A stretch of DNA of 64,000 nt from CAYQUC01 sp964420605 (GTDB lineage: Bacteria > Pseudomonadota > Gammaproteobacteria > UBA6429 > Thiohalophilaceae): positions 66,818 through 130,817 of the forward strand of contig CAYQUC010000001.1 in assembly GCA_964420605.1 (NCBI GenBank). The letters are read 5' to 3'. The notes below the pieces were generated by a model. It did not search any database, was not told where the DNA came from, and saw only the letters and a list, made by a program, of their open reading frames with translations. Position 1 is the stretch's first letter, and every line of letters begins with the position of its first letter. The position numbers and the translations under genes were made by a program. Positions 55,287 through 62,774 of the stretch are shown one piece after another.

Positions 55287-57104
55287 ATGGCATTCCATTC
55301 AAAGTACACAACAGTCCCTCATAAAAATAGACATGATTTTCATAATCTGAAACAAATGCTTCCGTATATTTGGGAATTTCGAGGACGAGTGGTTTTAGCG
55401 CTATTAAGTTTAGTGCTTGCAAAATTAGCTACGGTGGGAATTCCTCTGCTATTAAAATATATTGTTGATATTTTGGATCAACCTGAGAATATCACGGTTA
55501 TCTTGCCTGTTAGTTTATTACTTATGTATGGTGCTTTGCGCTTAGCAAGTACATTATTTAATGAATTACGAGATGCTGTTTTTGCACGGGTACGTTATCG
55601 TGCAATGCGACGGTTATCGAATAAAGTGTTAACCCATCTACATAAGTTGTCATTACGTTTTCATTTAGACCGAAAGACGGGAAATATCACCCGTGATTTA
55701 GAACGAGGTACTAGTAGTATTAGTTCGATTCTAAATTATATGGTGTTTAATATTATTCCAACGGCGGCTGAGTTTTCATTAGTCGCATTTATTTTATTGG
55801 GACAATATGATGTGAAGTTTGCTATAGCCACTTTTATTACGGTGTTTGTGTATATATCATTTACATTTGCGGTCACCAACTGGCGTATGCATTTTAGGCA
55901 TTCTATGAATGCGCTTGATTCAGAAGCTAATGGACAAGCAATTGATGGACTATTAAATTACGAAACAGTTAAGTATTTTAATAATGAAGATTTTGAGATT
56001 AATCGGTATGACAAGACTTTGGGGCAATGGGAAAGCTCTGCAGTAAAAAGTCAAACATCGATGTCAATGTTAAACTTTGGTCAAGGTGCGATTATCGCTG
56101 TTGGCGTTACTTTTATTATGTTGTTTGCAAGTATGGGGGTTGCTGATGGTTCGATGACATTAGGTGACTTGGTATTAGTGAATGCCATGATGTTACAGTT
56201 ATTTATCCCATTAAGTTTTTTAGGTATTATTTATCGAATGTTAAAATACAGTCTCGCTGATATGGATTTAGTATTAAAATTATTAAATACTGATACTGAA
56301 ATTACTAATAAAATTAATGCGCCGGATATCGCTATAGAGTCGGGTAAAATCGAGTTTAAAGATGTTGGTTTTTCTTATCAAGCTGATCGTGAAATTTTAC
56401 ACGGTATCAATTTTACAGTATCACCAGGTGAAAAGTTAGCGGTTGTTGGGCCATCTGGCTCGGGTAAGTCTACTTTGGTTCGGTTATTGTTTCGATTTTA
56501 TGATGTGAATTCAGGTTGTATTTTAATAGATGATCAAGATATTCGAGATGTTACCCAAGAATCGATTCGATCGATTATCGGAATTGTGCCTCAAGATACA
56601 GTATTATTTAACGATAGTATTTTATATAATATCCAATATGCCAAAACGGATGCTAATAAAGAGCAAATAATTGATGCTGCCAAGATGGCCAATATTCATG
56701 AATTTATTGAGAGTTTGCCAAAAGGCTATGATACGGTTGTAGGTGAGCGTGGTTTAAAATTATCCGGTGGCGAAAAACAAAGAATTGCTATTGCGCGTGT
56801 TATTTTAAAAAATCCACGTATTTTAATCTTTGATGAAGCAACATCCAGTCTTGATTCCATGTCTGAAAAAACCATTTTAAAGTCTTTGTCAAGTGTTGCT
56901 GAATCACACACTACGTTGGTGATTGCACATCGATTATCAACGATTGTTGATGCCAATCGAATTTTAGTTATGAAGGATGGTGTAATTATCGAGTCGGGGA
57001 CTCATGACGAGCTGTTAGTTAAAAATGGATTTTACGCCGAAATGTGGACATTGCAAAAAGAGCAGCAATCTGAAAATGAACCCGATATAAAGAGTATCAT
57101 TTGA
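55287..57104 (+). CDS. ABC exporter, Atm1/HMT1 type
   Basis: Half-transporter of 605 residues with six membrane helices (about residues 20-320) and an ABC domain. Walker A VGPSGSGKSTLVRLLF begins near residue 386, the signature is LSGGEKQRIAIAR near residue 492, and Walker B is ILIFDEATSSLD near residue 512. The long N-terminal start and YFNNEDFE motif (about residues 230-237) place it with mitochondrial Atm1-like and bacterial glutathione/heavy-metal exporters. A role in iron-sulfur, thiol or metal-conjugate export fits a sulfur-oxidising host but is inference. Two small genes follow in the same direction. Confidence 0.92.
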   Translation: MAFHSKYTTVPHKNRHDFHNLKQMLPYIWEFRGRVVLALLSLVLAKLATVGIPLLLKYIVDILDQPENITVILPVSLLLMYGALRLASTLFNELRDAVFARVRYRAMRRLSNKVLTHLHKLSLRFHLDRKTGNITRDLERGTSSISSILNYMVFNIIPTAAEFSLVAFILLGQYDVKFAIATFITVFVYISFTFAVTNWRMHFRHSMNALDSEANGQAIDGLLNYETVKYFNNEDFEINRYDKTLGQWESSAVKSQTSMSMLNFGQGAIIAVGVTFIMLFASMGVADGSMTLGDLVLVNAMMLQLFIPLSFLGIIYRMLKYSLADMDLVLKLLNTDTEITNKINAPDIAIESGKIEFKDVGFSYQADREILHGINFTVSPGEKLAVVGPSGSGKSTLVRLLFRFYDVNSGCILIDDQDIRDVTQESIRSIIGIVPQDTVLFNDSILYNIQYAKTDANKEQIIDAAKMANIHEFIESLPKGYDTVVGERGLKLSGGEKQRIAIARVILKNPRILIFDEATSSLDSMSEKTILKSLSSVAESHTTLVIAHRLSTIVDANRILVMKDGVIIESGTHDELLVKNGFYAEMWTLQKEQQSENEPDIKSII

Positions 57105-57142
57105 ATAGTCAGTAATTAACTTATATTTTGTAGGTATGTAAT

Positions 57143-57490
57143 ATGAATAAAGCAATATCAGAAGAAGATAAAATTGAAATAGAAAATGGTTGTGGTAATG
57201 AAGAACCGTTTGCATTAAGAGTGATAGGTGATGAAATGGAGCCAGAATTTCCAGATGGTTGCATTTTGATTATTGACCCAGCGGGACATTGTACTGATGG
57301 GTCATACGTTATAGCGCAGCATGATGATGGCCACATATTTCGACAACTTGAAATTGCAGAAAATAGTTATACACTTAAAGCATTAAAAGAAGGTGTTGAA
57401 ATTATTCCTATTGACGATAGATCCGCTGTTGTTGGTGTTGTTGTTCAGCGTGCGGGTAAACGCAGAAAAGATCATAAACATTACGTTTAA
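57143..57490 (+). CDS. S24/LexA-fold protein lacking catalytic residues
   Basis: Small protein of 115 residues made only of the LexA/UmuD-like C-terminal fold. The segment that normally carries the nucleophilic serine reads VIGDEMEPEFPDG, with Glu31 at the Ser position. The strand that carries the catalytic lysine reads HIFRQLEI, with Arg67 at that position. There is no DNA-binding domain. A basic C-terminus GKRRKDHKHY closes it. It should have no self-cleavage activity; binding or structural roles are possible. It sits 38 bp after the ABC gene and 9 bp before a hypothetical gene, in the same direction. Confidence 0.82.
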   Translation: MNKAISEEDKIEIENGCGNEEPFALRVIGDEMEPEFPDGCILIIDPAGHCTDGSYVIAQHDDGHIFRQLEIAENSYTLKALKEGVEIIPIDDRSAVVGVVVQRAGKRRKDHKHYV

Positions 57491-57499
57491 AAAAATCAT

Positions 57500-57958
57500 A
57501 TGCCTATTGAAAAAGATAATTTTCTATCAACACAAACTATTAGGGATAGTAGTGGTACGGACTTAAATTTCGTTAATAAGATCATATTTTATAACGACGA
57601 GTTTAAATTTTTATGTTCCAGAATATTTGCCAGTGGAGTATGGAAAAAACAGTTATTTGAATACAGTTATAACGAAAAAAATATGGTATCTAATATTAAT
57701 ATCACCAACCCTAATATTTCTGGTATTGTTCACCCTTCAATATCAGTGCCAACGGTAATGATTGAAGGTTCTCAATATACTATGTTTACCTATTATATTG
57801 CAAAAACAGATAAACTGAATTTTGGAAAAACAAATTATTATTGGTATAGCTGTGACGAAATTACAGAATACATAAAGCTTGATGAGTTTGCGTCAGCCTC
57901 AATTAACAATTTAAGACGTTTTTTTGAATTGTTATCTGAGAATAAAAATAAAGTATAA
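57500..57958 (+). CDS. Hypothetical protein, 152 residues
   Basis: I do not recognise the family. It is soluble-looking, with no signal peptide or membrane segment, rich in Asn, Tyr, Phe and Ile, and predicted to be mostly beta. A Tyr/Ser/Asn-rich middle (about residues 50-125) ends in an alpha-helical tail (EFASASINNLRRFFELLSE). ATG 9 bp after the S24-like gene, which supports translation together with it; codon use resembles its neighbours. Convergent with the rhodanese gene, 11 bp away. Confidence 0.7.
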   Translation: MPIEKDNFLSTQTIRDSSGTDLNFVNKIIFYNDEFKFLCSRIFASGVWKKQLFEYSYNEKNMVSNINITNPNISGIVHPSISVPTVMIEGSQYTMFTYYIAKTDKLNFGKTNYYWYSCDEITEYIKLDEFASASINNLRRFFELLSENKNKV

Positions 57959-57969
57959 TTTTAATGGTG

Positions 57970-58434
57970 TTATTTATTTGGGTTTAACTGATCCTCTCTG
58001 ACTTTTGATCTTAAATATTCTTCTGCAAAATCTGGATCAACAGTTTGATTATGACTATCAATTAATGCTTGATCATATTCATTCCAGCCACGAATCCCTG
58101 TTTTAAGCGAAAATACCTTGCTAAAGCCCATCTGTTGCATTGTGTCAGCAGCAAGGATACTGCGATTGCCAGAACGGCAAATAACAATTATTTCTTGTTT
58201 TTTATTTCCAGCTAATTCTGGAATTGTTTCATCATAATCATAATCACAAGCTGTTTCTAATATTCCGCGAGGTACATTCATTGAGTGAGTGATGTGCATT
58301 GCATCAAACTCATAATTTTCACGTACATCGATCATAAACGGTTTTCTATCTTCTAATATTTCCTCTAAATCCCACGGAAAAATCTCTTTAACATTTTTAC
58401 TAACATCTGAAATTAAATCATTAAATGTTTTCAT
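57970..58434 (-). CDS. Rhodanese-domain sulfurtransferase
   Basis: Single rhodanese domain with the active-site loop CRSGNRS (Cys86) and the usual MIDVRENYEFDAMHITHSMNV strand. It transfers sulfane sulfur from a donor to a nucleophile. The 154-residue form starts at ATG 58434, 14 bp inside the narL-like gene; a longer in-frame start at 58479 would overlap more and add residues unrelated to the fold. Being last in the dsr/two-component strand group, it may supply or handle sulfur for the Dsr pathway. C-terminal tail of about 30 residues is charged. Confidence 0.87.
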   Translation of the reverse strand: MKTFNDLISDVSKNVKEIFPWDLEEILEDRKPFMIDVRENYEFDAMHITHSMNVPRGILETACDYDYDETIPELAGNKKQEIIVICRSGNRSILAADTMQQMGFSKVFSLKTGIRGWNEYDQALIDSHNQTVDPDFAEEYLRSKVREDQLNPNK

Positions 58435-59107
58435 TTGAGCTATTACCTTTATTACTTTTTCGTGGAATGCCATACTCAACAGCCATTACGGCAGCCTCAA
58501 CTCGCGAATGTAAGTTTAACTTACGTAAAATTGCTTTCACGTGTAATTTAACTGTGCCATCCGATATCCCAAGGTTTCGCGCAATAGCTTTATTGCTTTG
58601 ACCTTCGGCTAATAAGGCTAGAATCTCAGTTTCTCTTGGTGTAAGGGCAGAGAACGGACTGCTATCTTTTTTAGTGTCGTTGGCAGGTTTACCTTGTACT
58701 GCTTTAGCTAAAATTGGAGCTAAATCAGGGGCAACCACGGTTTTTCCTGAAACTATATCGCGTAACGCTAACACCAAATCGTCGGGTGCCATGTCTTTAA
58801 GTAAATAGCCTTGAGCACCGGATCGTAACGATTCAACTAAATCAGTTTCATCGGTACTGGTGGTTAGCATAACGATAGGAATTTGAATATTATTTTGTCG
58901 TAATTGTTTTAAGACGCTTAAACCATCCAAACGTGGCATACGCATGTCTAATAAAATAATATCAGGCGTTAATTCGGTTACTAGTTTTAAACAACCTTGT
59001 CCTTCTCCGGTAGACGCAACAACTACGATGCCTCTGCTTTCGAGTAATCCTTCGAGTCCAACTCGAAATAAGGTGTGATCATCAATTATTAATACTTTTA
59101 AGGCCAT
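58421..59107 (-). CDS. NarL-family response regulator
   Basis: Two-component regulator of 228 residues. Receiver domain with the phosphoacceptor Asp54 (LLDMRMP), acidic pocket IIDD (7-10) and LTTS/KDMAP switch segments, then a LuxR-type helix-turn-helix (LTPRETEILALLAEGQSNKAIARN, about residues 150-173). It is directly downstream of its kinase by 4 bp. NarL is the closest type; which operons it binds here cannot be told. Confidence 0.9.
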   Translation of the reverse strand: MALKVLIIDDHTLFRVGLEGLLESRGIVVVASTGEGQGCLKLVTELTPDIILLDMRMPRLDGLSVLKQLRQNNIQIPIVMLTTSTDETDLVESLRSGAQGYLLKDMAPDDLVLALRDIVSGKTVVAPDLAPILAKAVQGKPANDTKKDSSPFSALTPRETEILALLAEGQSNKAIARNLGISDGTVKLHVKAILRKLNLHSRVEAAVMAVEYGIPRKSNKGNSSNENI

Positions 59108-59111
59108 AATT

Positions 59112-60770
59112 TTATATATGTGTAGTGATTATAGGGGCAATGGATTGTTGTGTTGAGCTACTTGAACGAGGGTGAGGAAAGCGTAATACAACACGCGTAC
59201 CTTCACCTGCTTCACTTTCAATTCTAACCGTACCATTAATTTTTAATGCACGTTCATCCATTATATTTAGACCAATGTGGTCACTGTATTCTAACTCTTG
59301 TTGTTCATTATTAAAACCGATGCCATCATCTTCTATTAAAATACTGTACTCACCATTGGGTTCACTGTGTAATATCACACGTACAGTATGTGCTTGGCTA
59401 TGTTTTCGTATATTAGCTAATGATTCTTGGACGATCCGCAAAACTTGAACCTCAAGCTCAGCGGGTAACCAGGTAACGTCCCATTCGCGTTGTAAGTATG
59501 TTTGAATGCCGGTTTGATTTTGAAATCGATCCAGTAAGTTTTCTATTGCGGGCAATAATCCACGTTTGTCGATTGGTGCTCTAAAATGCGTTATTAACTC
59601 GCGTAGTTCACCATAAGCCTCATCAAGACTATTTTCAATTTTTTCCATTTCCTGCCAGACAGCTGCTTCATCATTGAGATGCAGTGTCTCGTCTAAAACC
59701 CGTACTTGAAATCGCAAACTAGCCAGTGTTTGTGCTAGTGAATCATGTAATTCATGGGCTAGGTTGGTACGTTCTTCCATAATAGACAAGCGGTGAGCTT
59801 CATTATCGAGCCGGGCTTTGTCGATAGCCATACCTAAATGTCGCCCGATACTGGTTAATAGATCATCCATGCCTTCGGCACGTATTAGTGATTCTTTTTC
59901 AACAAATAAATTATAGACACCCAAAGTTTGATCACGGTATTGTAGAGGGATTGCGATCATAGTGACATTATCATCTTCAAAAAAAGGCATTCCGATTAAC
60001 TGGCCACACTTAGATACATCTTCTTGATATAAAATATGACCATTTTTATAGGCAGTACCGCATATACAAGTATTTGAAGGTAATATTCGTTCTTTTTCAA
60101 TAACATTCTCATCAATGCCTATGCTAGACACCAAGATCATGTTGCCATCATCACCTATGAGTCTTACTACGGCTGCACGTGCTTGAACGACTTCTTTAAG
60201 TGTGTGTAAGAATCGAGTGAGAAGATCATCGAGATCTCGAGCTGCATTAATACTCGCAGCAACATCATAAATAATTTCCAGGGATTGGGTTTTTTGTTTT
60301 ATAAAGTTGGTTTGTATTTTTACTTGATTTTTCATATCTTCAGATAGTTCTTGAAGATTACTCGCGATATTGTTTATTTCTAAAAAAAGTACGCTAAAGT
60401 CAGTATTTGGAATGTTTGGAAGTCGGGCGCTTAATTCGCCATCGTGCAATTCTTTGGTCCAATCACGAAGCAGTAGTAATGGTCTTAAAAATTGTTTGTG
60501 TAAATTGATTCCAATATTTGCTATTAGGAAAAAACCACACAACATTAAAACAATATTGCTTATTAACAACGTGATAAATAACTCAGAATCTTTTTGGGCG
60601 ATTAAATTTACCGTAATAATGGTAATAAATATAATAACTAATATCACTAATGGCACGTACATTCGAACCAAGCCAATGGCTCGATGAATTCGATTTGTAT
60701 CAGGACTATCTATTGTCGTTATTTTGGGCTTTATAGTTTTATCTTGATTCACGGTAAGCGATGAACTCAA
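59112..60770 (-). CDS. NarX-type sensor histidine kinase with GAF domain
   Basis: Membrane sensor kinase of 552 residues. Two membrane helices (about residues 36-58 and 65-88) are separated by only a few residues, so the periplasmic nitrate-binding domain of NarX is missing. Then a HAMP-like linker, a GAF domain (about residues 165-320) with Cys235, Cys237 and Cys255, a HisKA_3 region with the phosphoacceptor His342 in LAHELHDSLAQ, and a HATPase_c domain (VQESLANIRKHSQAH, then DDGIGFN and MDERALKING). TTG start in the six-frame reading; GTG 60752 is an alternative. Sensing is more likely cytoplasmic, through GAF. Confidence 0.9.
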   Translation of the reverse strand: MSSSLTVNQDKTIKPKITTIDSPDTNRIHRAIGLVRMYVPLVILVIIFITIITVNLIAQKDSELFITLLISNIVLMLCGFFLIANIGINLHKQFLRPLLLLRDWTKELHDGELSARLPNIPNTDFSVLFLEINNIASNLQELSEDMKNQVKIQTNFIKQKTQSLEIIYDVAASINAARDLDDLLTRFLHTLKEVVQARAAVVRLIGDDGNMILVSSIGIDENVIEKERILPSNTCICGTAYKNGHILYQEDVSKCGQLIGMPFFEDDNVTMIAIPLQYRDQTLGVYNLFVEKESLIRAEGMDDLLTSIGRHLGMAIDKARLDNEAHRLSIMEERTNLAHELHDSLAQTLASLRFQVRVLDETLHLNDEAAVWQEMEKIENSLDEAYGELRELITHFRAPIDKRGLLPAIENLLDRFQNQTGIQTYLQREWDVTWLPAELEVQVLRIVQESLANIRKHSQAHTVRVILHSEPNGEYSILIEDDGIGFNNEQQELEYSDHIGLNIMDERALKINGTVRIESEAGEGTRVVLRFPHPRSSSSTQQSIAPIITTHI

Positions 60771-60787
60771 TAATGTGGAATTACTGT

Positions 60788-60834
60788 GCGTATTTTAACA
60801 GTATATTAGTAGAATCTGTAGTAATAAAATACGC
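60788..60834. repeat. 10-bp perfect inverted repeat upstream of the sensor kinase
   Basis: GCGTATTTTA at 60788-60797 and its exact complement at 60825-60834 are 27 bp apart. The element lies 18-64 bp before the kinase start, where an operator or a leader hairpin would be expected. Confidence 0.6.
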
Positions 60835-60890
60835 CAAGTCTGATTTGAGCCCACAAACGGTTGATTTCATAGTCTGAGCGGCTATCAGAA

Positions 60891-60939
60891 GCAACATTAC
60901 GTATTTTGTAGCTTTGAGAAGCTAGTACGATAATGTTGC
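60891..60939. repeat. Stem-loop immediately downstream of dsrR
   Basis: GCAACATTA (60891-60899) pairs with 60931-60939, and an inner TAGCTT/AAGCTA pair extends the structure. It begins 17 bp past the dsrR stop codon (minus strand). On the minus strand no T-run follows, so it is probably an mRNA-stabilising or weak terminator stem between dsrR and narX. Confidence 0.55.
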
Positions 60940-60956
60940 CCCTTTTTCATTTTAAG

Positions 60957-61259
60957 CTATTCAGACGGTGCTGAATAATTTGGATCTTTTGGGTTTATGA
61001 ATATAAAGTTATCCTCATCCCCTTCGAGCTTAACATAATCTAATGTTGTGTCATTCAGAATCGGGATTGATGAAGCCTCGATAACGATATTAACACCTTC
61101 AGATTTAATGGTTATATCCTCATCTAATCCACGATCATCAAATCCCATACCATAATGAATAGAGCCATTTTCTTCATATTTCGCGGCAACTCGCAGTGGT
61201 AAATCATCAGTATTATTAGTTTTAATTTGCGTAGCTGCTTCTGGAGTTATTTTGAACAT
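60957..61259 (-). CDS. dsrR: DsrR, A-type scaffold-like protein without cysteines
   Basis: HesB/IscA-fold protein of 100 residues encoded in dsr gene clusters. It contains no cysteine, and A-type Fe-S carriers need three, so it cannot hold a cluster by the usual ligands; this is a known feature of DsrR, which influences dsr expression or maturation rather than carrying iron-sulfur clusters. The fold is recognisable by FKITPEAATQI at the start and VEASSIPILNDTTLDYVK. Good Shine-Dalgarno (GAGG) 8 bp upstream. 36 bp after dsrN. Confidence 0.88.
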   Translation of the reverse strand: MFKITPEAATQIKTNNTDDLPLRVAAKYEENGSIHYGMGFDDRGLDEDITIKSEGVNIVIEASSIPILNDTTLDYVKLEGDEDNFIFINPKDPNYSAPSE

Positions 61260-61295
61260 TTTACGTACCTCGGTAATATAAATTAGTTTAATGAA

Positions 61296-62684
61296 CTATT
61301 TATGCGTGTAGTTACATTGCTTTATGTGATTCAGAAATTGAGACACCCATTGATTTGATTGTGTATTTCGTTGATGGGTGTAGCAGGCCAATACATTTTT
61401 AACAATGAGACCATCTTGTTTATTTATAATTCCTGTACCACGTAATACTTTAAAAGCGTATTTTTCATTTTTTGATAAATTGATAAGTTTAGAGTAATGA
61501 AACTCATGTGCAGATACTTGTACGTTGTTAATATGATTAGACTGAATCCATGGGTGCTCTATTGTCGCTTCAAGTTGCACATAACCTCGTCCTTGAGGTT
61601 TTTCTTCCATAACGCTATCGGCATTAATTGCATCTACCATATCAAATTTTGAGCCTTTCCAACTGATAGAACGTGAAAGGTACATAAGACCGCCACATTC
61701 GGCATAAATTGGAAGTCCAGCGTCAACTGCTTGTTTAATATCTTGACGTAATGTTAGATTTTCGGATAATTTTGCCATGTGTGTTTCAGGAAAACCGCCA
61801 CCAATGAATAAACCATTTAACTGCCTTGGTAGTTTTTTATCGGTAAGCGCATTGATGTAGACAATTTTTACGCCAGAGTCTTTTAACGATTGAATATCAT
61901 CAGGGTAATAAAAACCAAAGGCCGCATCTTGCATGACACCTATTTGCATATCTTCAAATTGATTAGTTCGGTGTATTGTTATTTGATGGTCGTCTTTTAA
62001 AGTGGTGGTTTTTGCAATAGTAATGACCTTATCCAAATCAACTTGATCTGCAATTATTTCTCCGATTTGTTTTACTTTATTTTCAGCATCACTAGCTTCA
62101 TTACTGGGTATTAACCCTAAATGCCGTTCAACCATGGCAAGATTTTTATTTTGGTAAACAGCACCAATAACTGGAACATCAGTGTATTTTTCTATTACAG
62201 CTCGAAGTTTTGTTTCGTGCCGTTGGCCACCCAGTTGATTTATTATAATGCCTGCAATATTAATATCTTTATCAAAAGCTTGGTAACCCAGAATGAGAGG
62301 GGCAATGCCACGTGTCATACCACGCGCATCAATAACCAATACAACAGGTGCTTCTAATAGTTTTGCGAGAGCCGCATTACTATTACTACCTTCAAGATCC
62401 AATCCATCATAGAGACCTTTGTTACCTTCAATTAGCGCAATATCCGAATTTTCATTATAGCGATGAAATGTGTTTACTATTTCAGATTCTTGCATGGTAT
62501 AAAAATCGAGATTATAACAGTGACGTGTTGTTGCTCGATGTAACCACATTGGATCGATGTAGTCAGGACCTTTTTTAAAAGGTTGTACAATTAAACCTCG
62601 TTGGTGCAGGGCGGCACATAAACCCATTGTCAGTGTTGTTTTACCTGAAGATTTGTGAGCGGCTGATATAAAAAGGTGTGCCAT
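61296..62684 (-). CDS. dsrN: DsrN, siroheme amidase-type glutamine amidotransferase
   Basis: Homologue of cobyrinate a,c-diamide synthase (CobB/CbiA). It uses glutamine and ATP to amidate siroheme, giving siroamide for the DsrAB reductase. N-terminal P-loop ISAAHKSSGKTT (about residues 6-17), PFKKGPDYIDPMW segment, and a C-terminal class I amidotransferase domain with nucleophile in YAECGGLMYLS (about residue 330). I use ATG 62684; a TTG 12 bp upstream is in frame. Position between dsrP and dsrR identifies it as DsrN and not a cobalamin gene. Confidence 0.9.
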   Translation of the reverse strand: MAHLFISAAHKSSGKTTLTMGLCAALHQRGLIVQPFKKGPDYIDPMWLHRATTRHCYNLDFYTMQESEIVNTFHRYNENSDIALIEGNKGLYDGLDLEGSNSNAALAKLLEAPVVLVIDARGMTRGIAPLILGYQAFDKDINIAGIIINQLGGQRHETKLRAVIEKYTDVPVIGAVYQNKNLAMVERHLGLIPSNEASDAENKVKQIGEIIADQVDLDKVITIAKTTTLKDDHQITIHRTNQFEDMQIGVMQDAAFGFYYPDDIQSLKDSGVKIVYINALTDKKLPRQLNGLFIGGGFPETHMAKLSENLTLRQDIKQAVDAGLPIYAECGGLMYLSRSISWKGSKFDMVDAINADSVMEEKPQGRGYVQLEATIEHPWIQSNHINNVQVSAHEFHYSKLINLSKNEKYAFKVLRGTGIINKQDGLIVKNVLACYTHQRNTQSNQWVSQFLNHIKQCNYTHK

Positions 62685-62720
62685 ATTGTGTGACAAAAGA
62701 TTGGTGAGAGGCTAATAATA

Positions 62721-62745
62721 AACGGCGTAAATACATTACGCCGTT
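62721..62745 (-). terminator. Stem-loop between dsrP and dsrN
   Basis: A perfect 10-bp GC-containing stem, AACGGCGTAA (62721-62730) with TTACGCCGTT (62736-62745), has a 5-nt loop. On the minus strand it is followed by a T-rich stretch (TTATTATTA). It lies about 30 bp past the dsrP stop. It would act as an intra-operon attenuator or processing site, lowering dsrN and dsrR expression relative to upstream genes. Confidence 0.7.
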
Positions 62746-62774
62746 ATTGAGTGTGTATCTATTACTAAAACTAC

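Noticed and set aside
61296..62684. Cobalamin biosynthesis gene cobB
   Set aside because: Sequence type fits CobB/CbiA, but location between dsrP and dsrR and absence of other cobalamin genes identifies it as dsrN.
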